64,000 bases of DNA from Anarhynchus alexandrinus (taxonomy: Eukaryota; Chordata; Aves; Charadriiformes; Charadriidae), in the NCBI GenBank assembly GCA_008711295.1, contig VUYV01000044.1:4203723-4267722 (forward strand), read 5' to 3'. A model generated the notes under the pieces. That model saw nothing but the letters and a program-made list of their open reading frames with translations, ran no database searches and was not told the DNA's origin. The position numbers and the translations under genes are program-made. Below, piece by piece: positions 25,906 to 36,439 of this stretch. Every line of letters begins with the position of its first letter. Position 1 is the stretch's first letter.

Positions 25906-28900
25906 CTGACCTTCCAAACTCTAAGAAGCAGCGTAATAAATCTGAAATCAAGACTCCCTATAGGAAGAAGCCCTTTCTGATTTATATTTCAGCTTGTGCT
26001 GGTACAGCTGGAATGCTGAGGTGACAATATATTTCACATGCCCAATTCTGTTCAGACACATAACAGAAGATGAAATTGGCTTGGTTTCATGTAACAGAAA
26101 GTGATGGTATGAAAAGATAAGACCATTTCTTGGATAAATTGGGATTGGAGTAGAGGAGACATGTAGGAATTTGTGACTCACCTACTAGGAACACACATCC
26201 ATATCTTATATCCAAACCAACATCTCAATAGAGTAGCGTTCCCTCAGTATTGAAGGAACAATTTCTTATGCCAGATCATTTTTTTTTGGTAGTGTCTCTT
26301 TATGGTTCACTTGAAAGCACACAAGGACCAGAGATATGGAGCTCCCTAATTTAGCAACTTCTCTTCCTTCACAGAAATGAAAGAGGAGTTTGAGAACAGC
26401 TGTGCTGTGTCTGTGCCTCTGGGGACAGCTTAGTCCATCGTGGCAGCCTCCAGTGATGGAGAACAGAAACTGGCCTGTAACTATTACTTGCATTAAAAGT
26501 GTATTTTTGTTAATTGCATGCAATATTGCATAGCACCCATAAATGTGATATAGTGAGGAGGCCTGGACCATTCCTTTTTTTCAGTGTGCTAGCAAAGCTG
26601 TTCAGTATAGGGTTGTTCAGTGCCAACCAGGAGTAGCAAGTATCAAGTGTGATCCTGCCTTGAAGCTGAGATCTTCAGGGCTGAGCTGAAATCCTCTTTT
26701 CCTCTACAGGTTCATGTCACTGACCCTATCCCACTGGAAATTATCCACTCTACACGGTCTTATTTTGAGTCTAGATCCATGGGCTGCTTTAACACTAATA
26801 ATAGTTACAGGCAGGAAAAGTAATTAACTTCATGGTAACACGCCCCATGAGTAGCAGTTGCATCCACTTGTAACAATGCAGATATTCAATACTGTGCATT
26901 CAGTCACAAAATTCATGAAAATAATAGCATTAAATTACTTTTACAATAATCATGACTTTTTTTTAAAAAAAAAAGGAGAAACGTTTTGCATGGGTGGTTT
27001 GAGTCTTGCTTTGAAGTTTCTTTTCCCATATTTCTTGCATCTGAGAAGGCCATGATGATGGAGCTTCTTGGGCCTGTCCAAAGATTTTCAGAGCTATCAG
27101 CAGCCCCCTCTCATCTGTCTCACGTGTCTTCCACCGCGGCACCGGAGGGACTGTCACAGCTATCTTTACATTGTTTTATAAGCCCTGCTTCCTTTGACAC
27201 TATAAGTTTGTGTCAATGCATCTTTTTATTGCCGAGTGCAATCTGCTTCCCCTGGGATCTCAAATAATTTGTGAGTTCAACCCTCTTTCTTTCTTTAAGA
27301 GACTCACCAGCATTTTATTGGTTTCTCTGGATAGCTTGCAGAAAATCTCAGGCATCTCAAAGTGCTGCTGCTTCTCCCTTGTGGGTGATGGACTGAGAAA
27401 GATCTCACTGAGCTCCCGCAGTTCTTGGGGAAGTCAACGGGTATTACAGCCGCAGACCCATCTTTTGGGATCTGGCTGACTGGAACACACGCAGGTCGCC
27501 TAATGTGTATTATTACCACCTCAACCACCAACAAGCGACATCAAGAGTCTGCTTCTGGCTGGTTAAGGCATCCCGGCAGCCTTTTGGGAGGCTATCTGTG
27601 TTGTAAAGGGGCCATACAGGTTTGAGTGAGCGTGTGTACGGGCAGGTATATGTGGATGGATAAATGGTAGAGGCGTATGGACAGAGAAAGAGAGGGAAAT
27701 GCAGAAGGCTCCTCACCAACAACCATGGCACAAAAAAAAATTCACTTCATGCTCTTTCTGCACATTTCAAGACCAATAATTACAATGAGGTCATAAGCAA
27801 AATGTGTAGGTTAAGGTCATTCCTGATTATTCATTTCTAGGCTTAGCCGTGCTTGTCATACTGATTTAAACAATTTTACCTTTAGGCCCTTGGAGAGCCA
27901 ACCCCTGGGTCTGCCCCTGCTGGCGTGAACAGACACTGGGTACTGGCACTAATTTGGCTTCTGAACATGCTCGCAGATCCTTCGTTATGTTGTATCAGAA
28001 GTGAATAACAATGCTACTTCCACACCGAGTTGAGGAAACAGCCTGAGGGCTCAAGAGCCCCAACCACAAGTTAAGACTAATGCAAATCTTATCATAAAAA
28101 ATGTAATATAAGATAAGTCTAGTCTGGGCTTGGCTTATTTATGACTGCATTCCTTCAAATTTATAAATGATGATCAGCTGAAGTGGGAGTTGACTCCCCT
28201 CTCAAACCAGTTTCTCTCTATATTGTGTTACCTAGTGGGGACTTTTTAAGCATCGCTTTTATCAATGTATAAATTAAATATAACCTTTTTCTTTCAACTT
28301 GTGCTGTCTTAGTCCTGAGAAGAACTTTTGAACCTTTAAAATCTTTTGGTTACTTTGAAAATCAAATATGAATTACAGTCAAAGAAAGAAGCAATCATAG
28401 CAAGTCCAGATTCTCACGTGAGGGGAGCAGAAACCAACTAATTTGTTGCTTGTATTGCCAGATTTGAGCTTGTAGCCAGTGATGCCTATTCCCTGCCTCC
28501 CTTTATTCCAGCAGTCAGTGTGGCAGTGAATCTCCAGGTAGATCGATCAGTCCAAGTGTCTGCACCATTGTCTTCCCTCCCGTTGTCTTTATCATTTTAT
28601 CTGCTCTCATTGTTCTCACCTTTACTTCTTTCCAAGTAGAAAGGGACATATTTTTTCCCCCTTACTTTTCCTGGCTTAGTTCCTTCAGGCTCTTTATCAG
28701 GCTGCATTATCCATTCCTTGTTCTCATGCTCTCTTGAAAGCCTGGTGACCATTTGATCGTTGCTGGATACAGCTTTCTGGGGGAGGGCTGCTCAGTACCG
28801 AGCTCAGCGGTGCTACCTACTCTCATTTATATTCCTCAAGCAGTTCACTGTATCTGAGAATCTTGTTTGCTTTCCTCCACTGAGCCTCTACAATGAGCAG

Positions 28901-30786
28901 ACAGCTTTAGGGATTTTTCTGTAATCACTTATAAATCTCTTCCCTGGTCAGTATTCTACAGCACCTTTCCACTGAACAGACACTTCCAGTTTCTATTACT
29001 ACTGTATTGTTGGATTTGAGCTCAATATTTTACAGCGATGATCTGCTACAGATCCTCTGGCATTACAGTTACTGAAAGGCAAAGGATTCGTTGTCTCTCA
29101 TTTTTTCCCAATGCAACTGCTTTCCCAGTCTACTAATAATGAATAAGATGGGGGAAACTTGCCAGGAAAATCAAACTAGCACTAAAAATAATGCTGTTTT
29201 TGAGGGGAGGGAGATACTTCATTCATGGCAAAAGTTCATTTAATCTTTAAAATCTGCTAACTCTCGTCAGCAATTTTATTCAAGGGTCTTCCAAAGGTAT
29301 TTTTGTGTCTGACTTCCTTGGCTCCTCACTAGAAAATTGCCAGGAATTTATTCCAGAGGCTGCTACCCCTCTCGGGGAATCTCTCTCCCTTAAACTGAAG
29401 TACTGTTCTTCTGGTGCTTCCTGTACGTGATGGCAACCATAAAAAAGGGTCCCAGAAGGTTTACCTTGTGCATAGGAGCTAAAATTCAAATCTATAATTC
29501 ATTTACACTTACTTTTTAAAATTAATTTAGTGTGAGCAAATGAACAGACTCTGATTGCAATACATTTTTTGTATTCGGAACTGGCAGGAGTGCCATCTGA
29601 AATGCTCTTAAATCCTGATGCTTTTATTTTATACAAGGAAATTAAAGTAAAACAAAGCACCTCTGTATGAAAAGGCAAACTGCCTGGGTCAAGAACACCT
29701 GTAGCAGCAAACCGGCAGTGACAGACAGCTTTGTTGTGATTTTTTAGAAAGTGCGGTGCATCAATCCTTCTCTTCAGCTGACAGCTGACAGAGCAGATTA
29801 TGAATTCTTTGCTGATACCTTCCCACATGAAAGAAGGCCTTTAAAACTGAAAAGGGGAATTGCCAAAGTGATAGTGAGGGTAACAAACCACTGGGAGCGG
29901 AACAGAACACCGCTTGGAGAAGAAAATTCTGTTTGTTTGCTCTTCCCAAGCGGATACAGCGTGAACTCTTGGTTGGGGGCAGAAGAAATCACCAGATGAG
30001 AAGAGCAGTCCAGGATTCCCCCATCACAACAAACGCCTGACAAGAATGAACGTCTCCACATCCTGATCAAACATCACCCATATAAACTGCCCCACTGTGG
30101 AAGAAGCGAGCTTGTCGGTCCCCACTGAAAACAATGTTTGAGCCTAACGGACTTCCAAGCAGAGATATTTTAAGTCAAAGAGCAGGTAGCACTTTTTTAG
30201 CTTTCTAAACTTTTTCTTTGCCAGAAATCTGTCTGCAAAACTTTTTCATGCCATTTCAAAAGAGGGTTTTTTTGTTTCATAGCTCCAAGAATTGACATGT
30301 CTCAGTGGTGAGACTTTTCATACGCGTTTTGGTCACTTCTGCGTACAATTCATTTACAGCTCACTCCACTGAGCGATGAGCACTTAACAGAGTGACCCAT
30401 CCAGCTTAGAACAGAACAGCATAGAAAAAACACTCTTTTCACTCAGCTGTAATGAAAGATGATCCTTCATTTGCTTTTAACTTCTACACAGTAAGAGCAA
30501 GTCCAGCTTATTTTCGCGTCTGTATCTTTTGGGAGTGGAGAGCATTTCATTTATTCTCCAGTATAAGGACACTATGGTGAACTCTATCGAGTTCAGGATC
30601 CTTTTAGAGCATCATTTTCTGGGTGATTTAGGCATGTAAGCTTCTCTTCAAACCTTCCTTCTGACACAGTTGACAAAAAAAATGAGTCTGTGGTGTAGCT
30701 CATAATGCTAGTTTCCCATCTTCAGGGATTCGTCCCATGTTTTGATTGATTCTGGGTTTGGGGAATGTTTTCTTAGTAAGGGTGAC

Positions 30787-31491
30787 CTATTCATTGTGTT
30801 CTGCTAATTGTGCAAAACAAGTTATAGAATCATAGAATGGTTTAGGTTGGAAAGGACCCTGAAGATCATCAAGTTCCAACCCCCCTGCCATAGGCAGGGA
30901 CACCTCCCACCAGACCAGGTTGCCCAAGGCCACGTCCAGCCTGGCCTGGAACACCTCCAGGGATGGGGCCTCAACAACCTCTCTGGGCAACCTGTTCCAG
31001 TGCCTCACCACCCTCAAAGTGAAAAACTTCTTCCTAATGTTCAATCTAAACCTGCCCTCTTCCAGTTTGAAGCCATTCCCCCTCGTCCTGTCACTACATG
31101 CCCCAGTAAAAAGTCCTTCCCCAGCTCTCCTGTAGGCCCCCTTTAGGTACTGGAAGGCCGCAATAAGATCTCCCCGGAGCCTTCTCTTCTCCAGGCTGAA
31201 CAGCCCCAACTCTTTCAGCCTCTCCTCATAGGAGAGGTGCTCCAGCCCTCGGATCATCCCCGTGGCCCTCCTCTGGACACGCTCCAGCAGGTCCATGTCC
31301 TTCTTATGTTGGGCACTCCAGAGCTGGATGCAGTACTCCAGGTGGGGTCTCACGAGAGTGGAGTAGAGGGGCAGAATCCCCTCCCTCGCCCTGCTGGCCA
31401 CACTTCTTCTGATGCAGCCCAGGATGCGGTTGGCCTTTTGGGCTGCGATCGCACATTGCTGGCTCATGTTGAGCTTCTCGTCGATCAGCAC
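30787..31491 (-). pseudogene. CR1 ORF2 C-terminus (reverse-transcriptase polyprotein fragment)
   Basis: An open minus-strand frame of 234 codons encodes the end of the CR1 ORF2 protein, the non-LTR endonuclease and reverse transcriptase that copies CR1 RNA at chromosomal target sites. Visible blocks in order are the segment after the polymerase domain ([20 protein letters not shown] near residues 40-60), a basic helix-like stretch ([20 protein letters not shown]) and the terminal block ([46 protein letters not shown]). The endonuclease and the polymerase active-site region (YADD-type motif) are absent because of truncation, so the copy cannot move itself. The frame runs past the usual stop after the [11 protein letters not shown] block into 3' UTR and flanking sequence. 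The first codon shown is CTG, not ATG. No stop within 234 codons suggests a moderately young copy. Confidence 0.9.
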
Positions 31492-31513
31492 ACCCAGGTC
31501 CTTCTCCTCAGTG
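30823..31513 (-). mobile_element. CR1 LINE, longest copy in the window
   Basis: About 690 bp of the 3' part of a CR1 element on the minus strand, with the 3' octamer end at 30823. The 5' truncation is near 31513, where the text changes from CR1 ('cacccaggtccttctcctca') to unrelated sequence. The plus-strand wording ('gatggggcctcaacaacctc') differs from the copies at 19244 and 39224, so it is another CR1 subfamily. It carries an uninterrupted C-terminal ORF2 segment, described separately. Confidence 0.97.
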
Positions 31514-33566
31514 GGTAGTAATTTTCTGGACTGGCTCTTGGGTTATTTGTTTGATGTCAATCTGCCTAAATATTAGGAGTTAAATTGAAAGTCTGTAAAA
31601 GGACAGAAACTTATGAAACAATTGCAAAGATAAAACAGCTGCAGGTGTGCACTTCCAAAGGAACCGCGGGACCAACAGAAGCTAAGGCAGGATGACGCGA
31701 CTTTCAGGCACTTGCAAAGTAAGGGGTTTGTGCTGAGGCTGAGACCACAGAGCCCAGTGCTCCTGCCCACCCAGCTCCGCTCCAAGCGAGGGCCCAGGAA
31801 CGCCCTTTTGGCAATCCGAAGTGCCATTTGATGCCTCCTCCTGGCAAGGAATGGAGCTAAGCAATCCCCTCCCTCAGCCCGTGCCCCTGTTCACGGCAGC
31901 TGCTGTCACATCCTGCGGTCACGTCAGGGCAGTGTCCTCTCCGGGGTATTGTAATGCTAATCAGGGCTGTTGTCTATAAAAAGGAAGGTGCAGAAGCAAG
32001 GACATTTTTAAATATGTTATAGTATTTCCCTGATGGGCTCCTCTTGATTATAAGTAATCTCATTAAGTGTAGTAATAATGAGGTTGCAAGTAAGCAACCT
32101 GTAACCCAGGGAAGCTAATATTTGCAAATTGAGAAGTGTTCATGAGGAAAAAGAAAAAAAAAAAAGACAAAAGAGAACAAGAAGATCAGGTATATGCTTG
32201 CAAAATCACACCTTGCTGCTCCTGAAAATTCAACATTACATGTTTTAATTTGTATTTTCTTCTTTTGCTTTATCGGCATAGGATGAAAGGGAAAATTCTG
32301 CAAGAGAATGCCAAGCAAAGAGCATAACAAGCTGCAGCATTCCTCATGTCACGCACAAGAAAAAAAGCTCTTTAGAGTCTTTCCCTGAATCTTTCTTCCC
32401 TCTTGTGCCATTTTCTCTTTGTTTTGCATGATGATACACTTAAGAATTCTCTCTATTTCTGTAGGTAAGTAAAAGATTAAATTCAATTAAAAAGTATAAA
32501 GCACTGTCTGTCACTATTATGGGAAGACAGAATCACAACATTTCCAGAGAAAATTGATCTGAAGTTGCAACAGCAGCTGAAAATACCAGTTTGTTTTGTG
32601 TTAGTGTTTCCTTTCAAGATTTTCTGAGGTGACAGCCAGACAGGGCAGAGCACTCCGAAACTGTTAAGTAGTGACAAAACCAATATTTATTGTTTTAAAG
32701 CAACACCACTGTTAGTTTGATTGGGCTGTCTGTTTTTAAGACTGGTGCAGTTTAGCTCCTGATTGGCTTGTGAATCACGCCTTTATTACTGCTCTGGGTA
32801 TCCTTCTGGAGGCCATCAAAATGTTTCCGACGGTTACAAGTTCTGGGTAGTCCCAGACAACCTGGCAGCGCAGTGTCGTGTGCTGGTGGTTGGCATCGTT
32901 TCCCCAGATGTCACGATAAGGAACACTTCTGTGCAGAGAACGGGAACTCCAAAGTGCATGAAAAAAGGGATGCACAGGTAGTTTCACGGGCTTTATTTAT
33001 ATGCATTATAAATCTGCTCTACGGTTGGTAGAGAGAGCCAACTGTGTGTTTGCAGTTTTCTGAGTGGAAGTAATTTTGGCCACAAACAATTGCACTCAGA
33101 TCTCAGCTTGAATGTGCTGGCAAAATTAGGCTTCACTAGTGTGCTTGAAACACATTGCTCAAAGACTCATTGCCGAAAGACACATTGCAGGATTTGGATT
33201 TCTTTTTTTTCATGTATAAGAGGTAGTCTCATTTTAATTCTTCCCCTTTCTTATTAGTTGACAGAAAGAAAACAGTTTATCTAAAAATCCTTCTCGCTGC
33301 AGCAAAATGTAATTTTTAATATAGTGGCTTTTTTTTGTTTGTTCTTTTTTTCCTATTACGAATGTGAAGGGAAGTACCATTTCTGGCTCAACCGTGCCTT
33401 TGGGTCATCATCGCACGAGTGTGTCTGCGTGTGTGAATGTGTATGTTTCCAGATCACATAACCGCTCTGGTTGTTGGGTAATATAATGAAGCCATAGGAG
33501 GAACCTTCCACCAGCTTGTGACCAGGTAGTGGTGTTGCCCCAAAGCTCATGGGATCATTTACCCGA
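31514..33566. other. single-copy DNA with a promoter-like segment
   Basis: Apart from the CpG-richer, TATA-bearing segment at 31665-32010, nothing is recognised. No open frame exceeds 85 codons. A run 'agaaaaaaaaaaaagacaaa'-type A-rich tract lies around 32147-32170, and 'atatttgcaaatt' at about 32118 contains an octamer-like palindrome. Confidence 0.55.
31665..32010 (+). promoter_or_regulatory. candidate TATA promoter with CRE-like site and CpG-rich upstream part
   Basis: From 31665 to 31960 the sequence is GC-rich and holds about fourteen CpG, unlike its surroundings. A TCACGTCA element (one base from the CREB/ATF consensus) lies at 31919-31926 and a canonical TATAAAAAGG at 31975-31984. The spacing would place initiation near 32005, with the CRE-like site about 80 bp upstream. 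No long open frame follows, so a transcript would have to be spliced or noncoding. The segment begins about 150 bp beyond the 5'-truncated end of the CR1 copy and does not itself look like CR1. Function is inferred from motif layout only. Confidence 0.3.
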
Positions 33567-33567
33567 T

Positions 33568-34018
33568 GTGCAAGCCAATAACACACAGAGTCAAAGTATT
33601 AGCTATTTATTAGTGATTCTGTGCATAATCAGGTGCTAGGGGGTAATTCCGCAAGCTAGCACACCCAGCATTGAAAGAGCCATTCATTTATACATTGCAA
33701 ATTAGCACAATTAACATATTCATTGCTTATCAGCCTTTTGCTGGTGCTTATAATTCCTTATCTTGAAGCTGATTGGTGTAAAATGTCCTCGTCTTCAATT
33801 GAAGGTACAGTGTCTCTTAATTTTACTGCGCAGGCTCAGTGGGTGAGGGTCTTCAAGCGGAGGTGGGTATCCCAACTTCTAGGTAAGTAGTTTTCATATT
33901 ATAATTAGTCAAGTTCACCTTAAGGGCACATTTCATGCGATATAGGCAAGTTTCCTGGGCAATCAGCCCACTCAGGTTTCTGGTTTTAGGTCTGGTTGCT
34001 CCTTCATTGTCCTGTCAA
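33568..34018 (-). mobile_element. probable solo LTR of an endogenous retrovirus
   Basis: Read on the minus strand, the segment has the order expected of a retroviral LTR: a CCAAT box (plus-strand ATTGG at 33772-33776), a TATAAA box (plus TTTATA at 33688-33693), then 75-85 bp later an AATAAA polyadenylation signal (plus TTTATT at 33606-33611), followed by a short T/G-rich U5 ending in CACA at 33568. The text around the signals ('gcaagctagcacacccagc', 'gcgcaggctcagtgggtgag') resembles avian ERV LTRs as I remember them. No gag, pol or env frame is visible on either side, so it would be a solo LTR. The outer (U3) border is uncertain; a TG start at about 34017 is the best guess. No 4-6 bp target duplication fits, but an 11-bp direct repeat brackets the element. 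Confidence 0.55.
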
Positions 34019-36313
34019 GAATCATTTACCCAACTGATTTACAGAATTACAACCATAGAGGTTTTTATACCACTGGGAACAAATCTTTTCTGTAACAGCT
34101 CCTCGGGACCAGGACAGCCAAGCAGCACCGTAGATGGTAATAGATCAATTGACACTTGTCACTGCAGTGTATTTTCCAACAAATAATTTAAAATGAGGCT
34201 CTAACTTCCAAAGTTCTGCTTTGTAGTGGGATCACAGCTTCGAGAGTTATCCAAAATTTCTTCTGAACAGTGACTTAAACAATGGAAGTAGCTATACATC
34301 TGCACCAGGATGGTTTATGCTCAACACCTTTGTATGCGTAAGGGAAAGGCAAGTGCAGCTCGGGTCACAAGAAGAGCTAATTTGCAGGTAGTCAAGTAGA
34401 CACTATGTGAAAGAGAAGACAAGACTGAATATCTTTTCCAATTTTAAAATATTTATGTACCCAGCATTTTCAGATATCAACCGCATGGACAGAGTAGTGC
34501 AAAGTAACCATGACAGCACAGAAGCTGAGCAGAAATGAGTATAAATAAACAGTAGGACTTACTTGCAAATGCAGTTAGCTGTGTTGAACATGCACAGTGG
34601 GAATTAAAGGTGAAAACAGGGCACTGAATTGCCAATCAACTCATGTGTTACTGTATGCCTCAAGTTTCTAAAGAGCTTCTCCTATTTTCTGGTAAGTTCA
34701 TTTTGGAGAGTTTTTTCTGACTTTTATGAGGCTCTTTCTGCTAAGCAGATCAGCGCTGAAGCCATTTGCCAGTGAACGCTCGCTGAAAATTCTGCTTTTA
34801 TGAACTTGAGCAGATCTGTCTGGACAGATGTATTTTACCATGGATAACAAAACGAAATGGGTTAACTTGCACATGCACATTGGGTTAGATTCATGGTATC
34901 TGTCAAAACAAAAATCAGAGCATTCTCACTACCGTTTACGCCTAGAGAGACCACAGAATCTATAATAGGAAGAATAAAATGCTTCAACTATTTCCTTTTC
35001 TTCTGGAGCTGCTTAACATAGTTGCAGAGTCTGAATCTTTATTACTTTTGAACAAAGCCAGTGTTTTATTTTGATTGCCAACTTGTCAGATTTTAATGGC
35101 ATAATCTATGTAGCAAAAAGTACGAAACTGTTGAAATAGTATCTTTTATCTGCTTTCATATTCTAATTCCTATGTGTACTTTTGTATTAAGTACAATCCA
35201 GTAGGTTTCTAACATAAGTTTATGTGCAAGGCATTTCGGAGTCATGACTGTTCTCTTTGAAAGGGCCTAAGAGACATCTCAAAATCAAAATATGTCATTT
35301 TACTGTAGAATGTCCTTTTTCTTCCACTGCGGTTCACCAGGTAACCTCGCAGGCTCAAGCATATCCGTGATACAACGCAAAGTGTCAGCCACACTAAGCC
35401 TCCCTTCCCACTGCTTTTCAACGGGTCCAGAGACAATCAAGAAAGCTGAAATTACTGCAGTCTGACAGTTGTAAAAGGTCACCAAGTTAAATTAACTCAT
35501 GTTATTTCCAGCGCATCATAATATATGGGAAAGAAATTAGCAGACCTCTCAAACTCAACGAGAAGGAACCACTCCAAACCCCGAGATTTGTGAAGAAAGT
35601 GACTTTGGGGAGGTCAGCATTGTCACTGCTGCTCAGAGGAACGGGAGGCTGGATGTCAGCTGGCCAGAGAATATGTTGTTTATTGTGACAAACCTTCAGG
35701 GTCTTCATAGCCCTGTGAAATCAGCTTACATCTGATCCATTAAAACCTGAGCTCTTTTGAGAAGAGTTTCCTTAACTGCGAGCTTATCTCTTTTCATAGC
35801 TCGGTGGGGAGGGGAGGCACTTCAAACATCTTCAGGTATCTCCGAGTTGTAAAGGATTAGGCGCCTCCGGCTGCTGCAGGTAGTTACCTACTTGTGAACA
35901 CTTTCATGTTGTCAGCTGATCTGCTCAGACTGGATAGCATAGATGTGATACTTGCAAACTTCTTAAAACGAGATGTTTCTGTAATGGTGGGATTTTAACA
36001 AGCTTTAAAAACTAGAAGCATTTATAAAAAGCTGACTCAGGTTCTAAGCAAGGTTCAGGTTTTTTGTTCTGATCATTAGCATATTTACACCAATAATTAG
36101 TTTGGTTTTAAATGCACGCTAAGGGAAAGGAATGCCAGAAAAAGAAATTTTCTTCTATTGATAAAAGGCTTGACAAATTCCAGACTTCGATGTATTTGTC
36201 ATAAATTAAATGAATGAGATATCACCACACAAATATTGAAATAATCATGAAAAAGGAGGGTTCCTCTTGTTCTTGGCTGGCCACTTCACGTGGCAGGCTG
36301 GTAGGATGGTGTT
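34019..36313. other. single-copy DNA, no gene seen
   Basis: No gene, RNA gene or transposon is recognised. Open frames are all under 85 codons. The sequence is AT-rich with ordinary short runs. Confidence 0.6.
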
Positions 36314-36439
36314 TCACAGAATCATACAATGGTTTGGGTTGGAAGGGACCTTAAAGATCATCTAGTTCCAACCCCCCTGCCCTGGGCAGGGACAACTCCC
36401 ACTAGACCAGGTTGCTCAAAGCCCCATCCAACGTGGCCT
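36314..36439 (-). mobile_element. CR1 LINE fragment, 3' end only
   Basis: The plus strand begins 'tcacagaatcatacaatgg', a slightly mutated octamer pair, followed by 'ttggaagggaccttaaagat', 'gggcagggacaactcccac' and 'ggttgctcaaagccccatcc'. The order is that of a reverse-complemented CR1 3' end, cut off at 'acgtggcct'. About 126 bp remain, with no useful coding sequence. Confidence 0.95.

Larger units (their letters stand above)
19514..30822. other. single-copy DNA, no gene seen
   Basis: Over 11 kb without a recognisable gene, RNA gene or young transposon. Open frames of 113 to 131 codons (21238-21621 minus, 23423-23818 plus, 23886-24227 plus) match no family I know and lack convincing splice borders. 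A candidate 45-nt exon lies at 22000-22044 and a possible ancient repeat at 25862-25905. The rest is AT-rich sequence with short A/T runs. Confidence 0.6.

Noticed and set aside
33360..33566. Internal retroviral sequence next to the LTR
   Set aside because: No gag or pol motif and no clear primer-binding site can be recognised, so only a solo LTR is called.
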